DNA from: Pseudopithomyces maydicus
Lineage: Eukaryota > Ascomycota > Dothideomycetes > Pleosporales > Didymosphaeriaceae
DNA: 64,000 bases
Assembly: GCA_026873275.1 (NCBI GenBank)
Contig: JANTUC010000003.1
Coordinates: forward strand, 1,736,001-1,800,000
Reading direction: 5' to 3'
Shown in pieces: positions 56,001-64,000 of the stretch. The position numbers and the translations under genes are program-made. Below the pieces are notes generated by a model. That model saw only the letters and a list, made by a program, of their open reading frames with translations. It ran no database searches and was not told the origin of the DNA. How positions within the stretch are numbered: position 1 is the stretch's first letter; every line of letters begins with the position of its first letter.

Positions 56001-56647
56001 ACGATGCCGAGAAGACAGTACACGATGTCTTCTTCTTCCGTTGTTTTGCGGTTCTTCGCCCACTCCATTCGCTCAGGTATACTGAATTTCTCTAAAGAAC
56101 ACGCCTGCAGCGCCTCTATCGGAACGCCGCTGATTTCGTGGACCAGCTGCTCGAGGGATCGTTTATCGCCAAGACGCTGACCTTCTAGGGAGAAGAACTC
56201 GACTGACTCGGGCGCAATAAGTTCTTGGAGTGTCCAACCCCGACGAAACCACTCGCTCGCCCGGAAAGATGCTTCCCAATCGCTTTGTTGGGCTACCGCT
56301 GCTGCTCTAGGTACAGAAACGTCTGGCAGGAACACATAGCATCTTTTCGCATCCTTGTACCAACGAAACATAGAATTGATCGATCTTGAGAGCTCATGGA
56401 GGTTCCATTTGTCGATGCAGCAGGTATCGATCCAGAAGTATCGAAGCTCATCCTTGGCCGCCTGTTCCGCGCAGAACTCAATCTTTCGGTACCCTTCTTT
56501 TTCTCTGTAGCTCCCGTTTGCGACATCCCCGAAAAGAACCTCCGAGTCTCCCCATCGGTGCGACAGAATGGCGTATGGCGGGATCGTCCTGCCGCTGAAG
56601 TCTGTTGAGAGGAGCCTTCCAGCTTGATCAACATGAAGAAGTCTCAT
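53018..56647 (-). CDS. HET-NB-ARC-TPR receptor (fungal NLR)
   Basis: I start at the ATG 56645-56647 (MRLLHVDQAGRLL), the family-typical start; the frame is open 46 codons further upstream. The 1,209-residue single-exon protein has a HET domain at about 20-150 (IPPYAILSHRWGDSEVLF, then FWIDTCCIDKWNLHELSRSI). An NB-ARC NTPase follows, with the P-loop GPGGTGKSQLALEFAYR at about 282 and Walker B SLLIFDNAD at about 358. About twelve TPR units run from about 660 to the end. Such STAND receptors bind ligands through the repeats, oligomerise and trigger HET-dependent cell death. The array is a hybrid: nine KEAEELEVQV-type units followed by two DAEALEVQV-type units and the end module shared with the other TPR genes. 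The frame is intact, so it may be active. Confidence 0.95.
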   Translation of the reverse strand: MRLLHVDQAGRLLSTDFSGRTIPPYAILSHRWGDSEVLFGDVANGSYREKEGYRKIEFCAEQAAKDELRYFWIDTCCIDKWNLHELSRSINSMFRWYKDAKRCYVFLPDVSVPRAAAVAQQSDWEASFRASEWFRRGWTLQELIAPESVEFFSLEGQRLGDKRSLEQLVHEISGVPIEALQACSLEKFSIPERMEWAKNRKTTEEEDIVYCLLGIVNIYMPASYGEGREKARIRLDIELNSSAPFLVPFSQNNNFVGRESQLAKLRAKLFEGKQAAIVAIAGPGGTGKSQLALEFAYRTRQQNKSCSVFWIDASSIDGARQSYVDIARKIKIPGWDDENADVRQMVKLHLSRRDAGQSLLIFDNADSVNLSLNGTSAGRDTSLVDYLPRSEHCSVLLTTINGDAARTVASHEIIELQKMEQDTAQNMLEQYLHIPLLKSEKQHVELLLQELSHLPLAIAQAAAYINVRNITIQDYRMRLSKQDQAGLDRSSDVLDNKLKEYNGDSSVVTTLYLSIEQIRHDSPLAAEYLFLAACVDRKDILLELLEAPSSREREDAIQIINSYKLVTRRPAQSAIDLHRLVHGALRKWIQKRGMLGEWTQTAIARLYRIFPDDSHGNRSMWRRMLPHAKYALSHSHRNEESTEKTHLKRKCAEALLNDGKYNEAETLFMQVVETLERVLGDEHSDTLISMANLALMYNNQGRWKEAEELEVQVTETKKRVLGDEHPDTLISMGNLASTYSNQGRWKEAEELEVQVTEARKRVLGDEHPDILLSMGNLALMYNNQGRWKEAEELEVQVTETRKRVLGDEHPDTLLSMGNLALMYNNQGRWKEAEELEVQVTETRKRVLGDEHPDTLTSMGNLALMYNNQGRWKEAEELEVQVTETRKRVLGDEHPNTLLSMGNLALTYSNQGRWKEAEELEVQVTEARKRVLGDEHPNTLMSMANLASMYSNQGRWKEAEELEVQVTEARKRVLGDEHPNTLMSMANLASMYSNQGRWKEAEELEVQAMETRKRVLGDEHPDTLLSMGNLALTYSSQGRWKEAEELEVQVTETRKRVLGDEHPDTLISMGNLALTYSNQGRWADAEALEVQVMETRKTKLGADHPSTLTSMANLASTYRNQGRWADAEALDVQVMETRKTKLGADYPDTLTSMNNLAFTFKGLGKVKEAFSLMQDCCRLRDKVLGSHHPHTLSSQATLTAWQQEAIDISE
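53200..54660 (-). repeat. Tandem 126-bp TPR-coding repeats of two classes
   Basis: Nine or ten units with the CTTCGGCCTCCTTCCA (plus strand) signature lie upstream, in coding sense, of two units with GCTTCGGCGTCTGCCCA. Units within each class are nearly identical. Confidence 0.92.
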
Positions 56648-57009
56648 TACTGCGAGCGTCTGGAAGAAAACAGTCTGAAAGAGCGATACAGCTGGAGACG
56701 TGGCTGGTAAAGGTGTTAGGCAGGCTAAGCTGTTGCGACCTAGGGTGGCGTGGCTGTGCAACACAGCCACAATTCTTTCTGGCAAATCATGCGCGCTGTT
56801 TTCTCGCTCGTCTAGAAGCAGAGCTGCTCAACAGTTTACCTGCATCTCTACATTGATATTGTAGCCGCTGTAATGAAGAAGCCACGCTGCAAAATCATCA
56901 CCCGTCGCATAGCAACTAGATCGTCCGTAAAGCAGCAAGCTGGACGCTGTGCGAGAATGGCATGTTACGAATACCGGTACAGGGTTTTGCTGACCAACCA
57001 TCACAACGC
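56648..57009. other. Upstream region of the NLR gene
   Basis: No separate gene; likely promoter and leader of the receptor. Confidence 0.4.
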
Positions 57010-57098
57010 GTAGCTTACATCGGACGGTACTTCGAATTACCACCACTTACAGGATGATGGGCCGACCCGCACCGGTCCTGGCCTTGCACCAGAGGCGT
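57010..57098 (-). repeat. Element A, partial copy A11
   Basis: GATGGGCCGACCCGCACC, then CTGGCCTTGCACCAGAGGCG as the head; tail short. Confidence 0.7.
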
Positions 57099-57493
57099 TG
57101 AAAATTATTTGGCGTGGGAAGGAGAACTGAGTGTGTAGTCGCTATCAAGTGTGGCGACCCTGAGTCGTTCCGAGTAAGGTGCTAGTTCCGCCTCAATTAG
57201 ATCTCGGTGAGATCCACGATCGGCCGGAACAAGATCCACTGCGGAGACTACTTGCAGAGTTACGTCCTTGGCTAGTTAGGAACAGCCGATGGCCTGCATA
57301 CGTTTATTGAAAGCAGACGCTCTACTTCGAGCCGTGTCTTGCTACCCTTCAAAAGGCTTGCTTTTGGTCCACCCAAGATAATAGAGCTTCCTGAAAAGGA
57401 TAAGCATGGATTCGGTCTAGCCCTAGGAGCCTTTCTCTTTTTCACAAAATAAAAATAACGTACAAGAAACGCATCACAGCTCTGGTACAGTTC
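57099..57493. other. Intergenic
   Basis: 3' flank of Uma2-like copy 4; nothing recognised. Confidence 0.35.
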
Positions 57494-58726
57494 TTACTCT
57501 GACGAGCATTTGACTGACGCGTGCTCATAGTCAGAATCACCTTCCGCCATACGCTTTGCGACTCTCCCTTCTTGCTCAATGTACTTTGCTTCGTCCCCAG
57601 AAGTAATCTGATCTGGAGGCGTCTCCGACCTCTTGCGCTTCTTGAGACTTGGGGGAATAGAATGCTCACTAAGCAATTCTGGCCGTCCTTCCATGGTCTC
57701 TGCCGCATCAAGGCAATCGCAAAGTTGTTGGGCAGAGATGATCAATTCTCGATCATCATCCCCAATCTCTTTGTGTGCAAGCTCTTCGTGAGCAAAATCG
57801 CTTAGCCAGAGTTGCAGGCCTGAATGATTCGTGGGCTTTCCTACGTCGTCGCGGAACGCCTAAGACATGTTAGGCTAGAGAACATAAAGCAGACTTGGGG
57901 AAGGGCATACATAGTCTTCCAGTTCTCGGACTACCCTTAGTTCATCTCCATCAGCGGTATTCACCACATGAGTGCGCCACACCGATAATGTTGCTTTGCG
58001 TGATTCCTTGTCACCGTATTCAACGTCCAGACCAACAACGACTTTCACGCTAGCATTAGAATCGAGAAGATAATCTTCTGCCAATCGACCCAACCTCTTC
58101 CTCTTTTGGGAATATGCGACTTCGATGATAAGCCCGGGGTAACGGGCATCTTCATGCCAGAAAGAAGCATCTGGTTCATATTTCGACTTTTTGCTAGGCG
58201 CAGCGCCGTCCACTGGAAAGTAAATTGCGGTGGAACGGGCTGGTCGAACCTTCTGCGCGAAGCGGGCCGCTTTATCTGATCCGCTTCGAATCGCCTTTAG
58301 CTGACTTCGAATCACGTCCTCAACCCCATCGATGAAAACTTCATGTAACCCGGTCGGCATCCGAATGACGAGGCGGTGCGTTTCGCCGTTGTAATCATGC
58401 CTGCCCCAATCCTGTTGTCAGCCATTCTGCGCACCATGCCTGGAGTATAGCCACCGTATCTTGTCGTCAACGTATCCCGATAGGTCCTCGTCCCGCCGAA
58501 GTCGACGTCTTATCTCATCGTACTCTCCTGCTGAAAGCTGAAATTCGGTCCACGCGTCTCGTTCGAGGTGCTTTCTAGCCCGGATCTCTTCGAAAAGCGT
58601 GATAACCCGATGGACTTGCGTGGACGGCTTTTCGTCGGTCGGGGGCGGCGTCAAAGGATGGGATACAAAACTCGAAGGCGGTGTGATGCGTGTGTCCTGT
58701 CTTATAGCGGCATGCGACGGAGACAT
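57494..58726 (-). CDS. Uma2/PD-(D/E)XK nuclease-like protein, copy 4 (intact)
   Basis: Minus-strand exons 58726-58455, 58400-57911 and 57859-57494 give exactly 375 residues; intron lengths (54 and 50 bp) and the lengths of exons 1 and 3 (272 and 366) match copy 1. Exon 1 has TPPSSFVSHPLTPPPTDEKP; exon 2 has GLHEVFIDGVEDVIRSQLKA, the core KYEPDASFWHEDARYPGLII with EVAYSQKRKRL next, and the LAEDYLLDSNA helix. Exon 3 ends with LKKRKRSETPPDQI and SGDEAKYIEQEGR. It differs from copy 1 at many residues yet keeps every core position and an open frame, which argues for past purifying selection. Upstream lie element B and then element A, the same order as in copies 1 and 5, but the next gene upstream is divergent. 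Confidence 0.85.
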
Positions 58727-59045
58727 AGCCGTATGTTGCACCGCATCACGAAGTTGCACGATGACTGTCGCGCAAACGGTGTCGCGCGATTAGGATGATG
58801 GGCGCAATGGTTGACTCAGCAACAGCGCCAAGCATTCACCGCTGCCGAGGCGAACTACAGACGCGCTTTACCAAAGACAAGATGCTCACCCTGAATTTGC
58901 CTGTGCCCAAAGACATATTCTATTACAGCCAGGTTAGTAACAGTGACCATTCGAGGTACCATTTGGGGTCTCACAGAGTACCACAAATTCGACCTCCCTA
59001 GTCTTCTCACCAACGCCACCCCAACATTTCTTTTCATCCACGCCG
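58727..59045. other. Leader/upstream region of Uma2-like copy 4
   Basis: Its first ~60 bp remain alignable with the 5' flank of other family copies (ACTCAGCAACAGCGCC near 58812); beyond that it is unique. Confidence 0.5.
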
Positions 59046-59384
59046 AACAGTTGAGCGCCTCCAGCGCAAGGCCAGGTCAGGATCGCGTTGGTCGTTCTCC
59101 TCAATATCACGTATCTGCACTCAGTCACGTGAGTAGTGTTACTAAGCGCACTGGTTCAACTCTGAACCAGTTTAGAGTCCCGCTACAGATGGATCCAACA
59201 ACTACGGGTTGTCGTTCTTATCCCCGCGACTTTACCTGCCACAAACACGCAACTCACGGACATCCTCAGTCGTGACTTGTATCTTTGTTAGATGCTCTCG
59301 GTACATCACGTTAGCTGTCTTGGATGTTGATTTTACGTCCGATCCATCCATGCAACTACTATCATTCTAGGCTCTGAAAGTTAG
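59046..59384 (+). repeat. Element B, copy B6, full length
   Basis: Best-defined B: head GCGCCTCCAGCGCAAGG at about 59051, hairpin 59150-59171 (arms ACTGGTTCA / TGAACCAGT), and an end about 340 bp later, where element A12 begins with GCGCCTTCAGCGCAAGG. The loop side reads GGTTCAACTCT, ten of eleven positions of the Pol III B-box consensus. Confidence 0.88.
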
Positions 59385-59530
59385 CGCCTTCAGCGCAAGG
59401 TCTGGGCCGGTGCGGGTCGGCCATTATCCTGTGTTAAGTGGCAACATAAGTAACTGCAACGCACGGGCTCCATCTCACGAAGATGCGTAAGCGAGCTGTT
59501 TACTTTCACTATGCTGTTTTCATGTCTGGT
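59385..59530 (+). repeat. Element A, copy A12
   Basis: GCGCCTTCAGCGCAAGG head followed by GTGCGGGTCGGCCATTA and AAGTGGCAACATAAG. It directly follows B6 head-to-tail. Confidence 0.85.
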
Positions 59531-59952
59531 CTTGTCAGACGGTATCAAGGCGCGCTGTAACTCGCACGAGACAAAGGCATCCTTTTCGCCGTTATGATCA
59601 GCATGTCTTGGATTTATAGCTGCTACATTGCTAGCTTCAGTATGCATCATATATGTACCTGTACGATTCGGGCCTGTACGAGACAATAACTGACAAATAT
59701 CAAGCTGGTTCTTTGAGAGACCTACAGAAAAGCAACAGGCTGTGGACAAAGCTCTGCGCATTGTCGATGAATGCCTGCTAGCTCCCACGGTAGCTCGCGT
59801 TTTAGACCTAAATATTCCCTAGCGCTTGTGAGTCAAAAGGATGAAGCCCATGTAGTGTTGGAACGCCGCGACGCAGCCCCACTTTTGTCCTTAGCCTGAT
59901 TCATATAAAGTGCCTGTAGCGCGCGCCTAGCTAAACGTTACCTTCCTTAACA
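59531..59952. other. Upstream region of the ankyrin-SPRY gene
   Basis: No gene. A TATA-like TATAAAG at about 59905 lies about 45 bp before the start codon. Confidence 0.45.
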
Positions 59953-62381
59953 ATGCCGCTTCACAAATTACCGAATGAACTATTTTGCCATATAGCAGAA
60001 GCTCTGGAAGCAGAAAGAGACATCAACGCCTTGGTGCAAACGAACGGCCGCACTTACCGTCTCTTAAACCCATATCTTTACCGTTACAACATACAGCAAT
60101 CTAAAAGCTCTGCGTTATTATGGGCTGCCCAACACGGTCAAACGGCAACAGCTAGGAGGTCACTAGCAGAAAAAAACAATAATCAAAACACATGTGACTA
60201 TGAAGAAGCGCTTTACGCGGCGGCCAAGGAAGGGAATGCAGAGATAGTCAGTCTACTGCTGGAGAATGGAGCCGACATGACAATGACCGATAACAACCAC
60301 TGCACGCCCCTTAACCTGGCAGCAGACAAAGGCCACCTTGAGATTGTTGCGCTGCTACTCGGGAAGGGGGCTGGCATGACAGTGGCCAATAACTATGGCT
60401 GGACGCCCCTCAACTCAGCAGCGGACAGCGGCCATCTTGAGGTCGTCAAGCTGCTACTCGAGAGCGGGGCCGACATAGCAGTAGCGAACAATGATGGCTG
60501 GACACCGCTCAACTCAGCAACTTACAATGGCCATCTCAAGGTTGCCAAGCTGCTGCTTGAGAACGGGGCCAATATGACAGTGGCAAACAATGAGGGCTGG
60601 GCGCCGCTAAACCTAGCTGCTAATAAAGGCTGTCTTGAGATTGTTAAGCTGCTGCTTGAGAAGGGAGCCAATACAACAATAACTAATAATGATGGATGCA
60701 CTCCGCTTAAGTTGGCAGCAGATAATGGACATTTAGAGGTTGTAAAGCTGCTACTTAAGAATGGGGCCGACATGACAGTTGCCGATAACGATGGCTGCAC
60801 GCCTCTCAATTCTGCCGCTAGTAGAGGCCATCTTGAGGTTGTAAAGGTGCTCCTCGACAACGGGGCCGACATATCAGTTGCTAATAACTATGGCTGGACA
60901 CCGCTTTACTCGGCAGCAGACAGTGGCCATCTCGAGGTTGTGAAGTTGCTGCTTAAGAATGGAGTCGATATAAGAGTAGCCCAAAAAGATGGCTGGACGC
61001 CTCTTATCTTTGCCGCCAATAAAGGCCGTGTTGAGGTTGTTAAGCTGCTGCTCGAGAACGGGGCCGACATAACAGTGCCCAGCAATGATGGCTGGGCACC
61101 CCTTAACTTAGCCGCGAGTAAAGGTCATGTTAAGGTTGTTAAGCTGCTGCTAGAGGAAGGGGCCGATATAGCAATGGTCAACAATGATGGCTGGACGCCT
61201 CTTAATTTAGCAGCAAACAGCGGTCATCTCGAGGTTGTTAAGTTACTGCTTGAGAAAGGGGCCGACATGGCAGTGGCCGATAATAATGGCTGGACGCCCC
61301 TTAATTCTGCCGCTAAACAAGGCCATCTGAAGGTTGTCAAGCTGCTACTCAAGAAGGGGGCCAGCGTAACGGTCGCCAGCAATGATGGTTGGACACCCTT
61401 TAACTCAGCAGCGCACAGTGACCATCTCGAAATCGTGAAGCTGCTACTCGAGAAGGGGGTCCAAGTTGATGCGCATCATGAAGAACATGGCTCAGCACTC
61501 CAAGCGGCTACGCTTAATCGCTCTGTAGCTATGATTCGGCTGCTTCTTGATCGAGGTGCTGACCCTGCAGCTAATGATAAACATGGCTGGACGCCATTAA
61601 TGGTCGCGTTCGAAACAGGTAGTCAAGAAATTCGTGACATATTCGTGGCCCATGGACATGCTCCCGAATCCTGCCATGATCAGTGTCTGGCGCCTAGTGC
61701 ACTCACGACCAGGATAGCCTATAATATCAGTCTAGCAAGCAACGGAATGGCTGCAAGCAGTGGTATGTTAAATCCTTTTTGGTATATTCAGTGACGTGTA
61801 TTGACAATGGCTTTAGATCAACTTAATCCCGAAGTGCTCAAGTCCAGGTTACAGATAAGATCGAATCATCCATTTCCTGTAGGCCAGCGATTGATATATT
61901 TCGAGGTCACCATCCACAGTATGGAGATCAATGGGTATGCAATCTTCCTTAAGTATCTACTGATTAATTCATTAGATTGCCCTAACCAGTTCTAGTGAGA
62001 TTGGAGTGGGACTTTGTTATGAAGTCTCACCATATAAAGGGATGCCGGGATGGAAGAAAGGGTCGTGGGCATACCATGGCGATGATGGAAAATTGTTCTT
62101 GAACGGTGATCAGGGAGTGCAATTCGGGGACACGTATGGAGTCGGTGATGTGATTGGATGTGGATCCGACATGGATGAAGATGAACTCTTCTTTACGAAG
62201 AACGGAACACGCGTTGGTGAGTTACGATACAATTCTTTGCTATATGAGCCTGACATGAACAGGTCAAGGATGTGCAGGCAAATCGCTTCATGGGAGGCTA
62301 TTTGCAGTGGTTGGTTTAGGCTGCAAAAGTTTCCATTTTTCGCTAAATTTTGGCCCTAGTGGACTTCTGTACTCCGTTTGA
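59953..62381 (+). CDS. F-box-like / ankyrin array / SPRY protein
   Basis: Exons 59953-61762, 61817-61934, 61996-62216 and 62263-62381 give exactly 755 residues. The N-terminus (LHKLPNELFCHIAEAL, then INALVQTNGRTYRLL) is F-box-like. About sixteen ankyrin repeats of 33 residues follow from about residue 55 to 555 (such as GWTPLNSAADSGHLEVVKLL), many nearly identical. After the first intron comes a SPRY domain: GQRLIYFEVTIHSMEING, EIGVGLCYEVSPYKGMPGW, GSWAYHGDDGKLFLNG, DVIGCGSDMDEDELFFTKNG and a final strand LFAVVGLG. Ankyrin and SPRY both bind proteins; with an F-box it could be a ubiquitin-ligase substrate receptor or a recognition protein. Elements A and B and a Uma2-like gene follow, co-oriented. 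Confidence 0.9.
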
Positions 62382-62639
62382 TAGTGGACCGATTCGCAAG
62401 CTTACGCTACATCCAAAGACAACCAACAATGTTTGCGTATGATCTTGAGTCATTCAATATACGCGAACTTTTTGTGCGAGGGCAACGCTGCTTCTCTATA
62501 GTGGGCGGTTACTGCATTGTTTCTGATTACGATCGATTGGAAGCATCTAATCTAGAGTCAAATTGCATCTTACAAAGCTAGCTCGCTCAAGCGGCAGCCA
62601 AGGTGCAGGTAAGCTTACGAATCATTGTAAGCAGCGCAA

Positions 62640-62711
62640 GGAATAGTACTTCGAATTGCCACCACACACGGGGTGATGGCCGACCCGCACCAGCCAGGAC
62701 CTTGCGCTGAA
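62640..62711 (-). repeat. Element A, partial copy A13
   Basis: GATGGCCGACCCGCACC, then GGACCTTGCGCTGAAGGCG. It differs from A2, which marks the left boundary of the large duplication. Confidence 0.8.
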
Positions 62712-63025
62712 GGCGATAATTTTCAGAACCTAGATCAATAGGAATTGCACGGATGGATCGAACGTACAACCGACATCCAGGACAGTCAATGTAACGTACC
62801 AAGAGCATCTGACAAAGATGCACGTGACGACTGAAAAGATCGATGAGTTGCGTGTTTGTGGCAGGAAACGTCGGGGAGATAAACCCGTAGTTGTTGAATC
62901 CATCTGTAGAGGGACTCTGAACTGGTTCAGAGTCGAACCAGTACGCTTAGTAACGCTGCTCATGTGACTGGGTGCAAATACGCGACACCCGGGAGAACCG
63001 CCAACCCGCTCCTGCTCTGGCCTCG
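62711..63025 (-). repeat. Element B, copy B7
   Basis: Partner of B2; hairpin 62921-62942. Confidence 0.85.
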
Positions 63026-63335
63026 GCACGGTGTTTTTCTTGAACAAAGATAAAGATCGAGGCTGCATGCTTGCGGAATGGTGCATTGGAACCAAAGGTG
63101 CTTATTGCGAGCTTGATCTGCGCGGGGATCAAAAGGCTAGACGACGGAGCTCCACAGCGGGAACGAGAAGTGGGGCCCTTGCATCTGGCTTCCATGCGTT
63201 GAGCTTGGCTTAGCGTGGGCTGCCTTGGCAGTCGCAAGCGTGTTGCTGAGTCAACCGTGGTGCCCAGCATCTAAACCGCGATCAGTCTTCGCGACAACTA
63301 CTGTGCGACTTCGCAATGTAGCACAGCGGATAGTT

Positions 63336-64000
63336 ATGTCGATGTCCCAAGCTTTCGGTGTACACAGGCAACACACCACACCGCCTTCAAGCTTCGCAGA
63401 GCATCCTTTGATGCCGCCGCCGACCGACGAGAAACCTTTCACTCAGGCCCACCGAGTCGTTGCGCTCTTCAAAGACATTCGAGCCGGAAAGCACACCAAG
63501 CAAGATCCGTGGCGGATATTTCAGCTTGCTTCGGGAGAATACCGCGAAATACAGCGTCAGTTGGACCAAGACGAACCACTGGCACAATACGTTCAGAGCA
63601 AAATACGGTACGCTGGCTCCAGTCTCGGTGTAGCTGCTAGCTAACAGTTTAAACCGGACAGGTATGATTACGACGCGGCTCACAACCGAATTGTAGTTCG
63701 AATGCCTACGGCCATACACGAACTGTTTATCGCTCGTGTCGAGGATGCGATCCACACACAACTCAAGCTCATTAGCGACGAGTCGAGCAGAGCAGCGAAC
63801 TTTGCAAGGAAGATCCATCCGGCTCGCTCTACTGAAATATGTTTCCCAGTTGATGATGCCCCTCGATGGACACAGACAAAACATGAGCCTGACGCCTCTT
63901 TTTGCCACCAAGACGCAAGATATCCTGGCGTCGTTATCGAGGTGGCGTATTCGCAGACGAGAAAGACGCTCGATCGGCTGGCAGAAGATTATCTTTTGGA
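63336..64000 (+). CDS. Uma2/PD-(D/E)XK nuclease-like protein, copy 5 (3' end outside window)
   Basis: Exon 1 is 63336-63607, the intron 63608-63661, and exon 2 runs from 63662 to the window end. As far as I compared, the coding sequence is the same as that of copy 1, including HEPDASFCHQDARYPGVVIE. The Cys in place of the Trp that copies 2-4 have after ASF is shared only with copy 1. It lies 954 bp behind the stop of the ankyrin-SPRY gene in the same orientation. The third exon must lie outside the window. Confidence 0.85.

Larger units (their letters stand above)
62702..64000. repeat. Large duplication of 15472-16770 (about 99% identical), cut by window end
   Basis: With a constant offset of 47,230, the two segments differ at only about ten positions over 1.3 kb, nearly all before the gene start. 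The similarity begins exactly at the A/B junction motif and runs off the end of the window. Confidence 0.95.

Overview
The window is from a filamentous ascomycete, most likely a dothideomycete. The signs are short GT-AG introns (mostly 45-110 bp) with CTRAC/CTAAC-like branch sites, HET-domain genes, NB-ARC/TPR receptor genes, a Zn2Cys6 regulator, FunK1, DUF6536, a fungal rhodopsin-like membrane protein and a heme-thiolate peroxidase. The only clear housekeeping gene is eEF1B-beta (18628-19583). The rest looks like accessory, recognition-type DNA: many multigene-family members, truncated copies, single-base frameshifts and dispersed repeats. Genus cannot be fixed from sequence alone.

Layout. 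1-4.4 kb: C-terminal part of a Zn2Cys6 regulator, a broken AnmK-like kinase, and a relic of a dispersed Uma2/PD-(D/E)XK-like gene family. 5.4-10.9 kb: a HET gene, a BTB (T1-type) gene, a C2H2/3CxxC zinc-finger gene. 12-17.3 kb: a TPR relic, a frameshifted NB-ARC/TPR receptor, then an intact Uma2-like gene. 17.7-22.9 kb: a duplicated gene fragment, eEF1B-beta, a second HET gene. 24-28 kb: FunK1 fragment joined to a Tc1/mariner fragment, and a membrane protein ending in a TPR cassette. 28.8-34.3 kb: a zinc-finger gene, two small hypotheticals, an interferon-inducible 6-16-like membrane gene, and the second copy of the duplicated fragment. 35.4-44.4 kb: DUF6536 membrane protein, ankyrin fragments, heme-thiolate peroxidase, rhodopsin-like membrane protein. 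46.9-49.8 kb: RNase D-like relic, a frameshifted regulator-like gene, a long perfect hairpin, a small secreted protein. 50-64 kb: TPR fragment, Uma2-like pseudogene, a HET-NB-ARC-TPR receptor, an intact Uma2-like gene, an F-box-like/ankyrin/SPRY gene, and a near-identical second copy of the B element plus Uma2-like gene, cut by the window end.

Two short dispersed sequences tie the region together. I call them element A (about 130-190 bp, head motif GCGCCTYCAGCGCAAGG followed by a GGGTCGGCC core) and element B (up to about 340 bp, same head motif, with a conserved hairpin that contains a near-match to a Pol III B box). Every TPR cassette ends a few tens of bp before an antisense A element, and three of the five Uma2-like copies lie co-oriented behind a repeat-rich receptor-like gene (TPR or ankyrin) with A or A+B between them. 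This recurrent order, receptor - A(B) - PD-(D/E)XK-like protein, is the most interesting signal in the window. It could be a functional receptor/nuclease pair, or a by-product of A/B-mediated duplication; the sequence alone does not decide.
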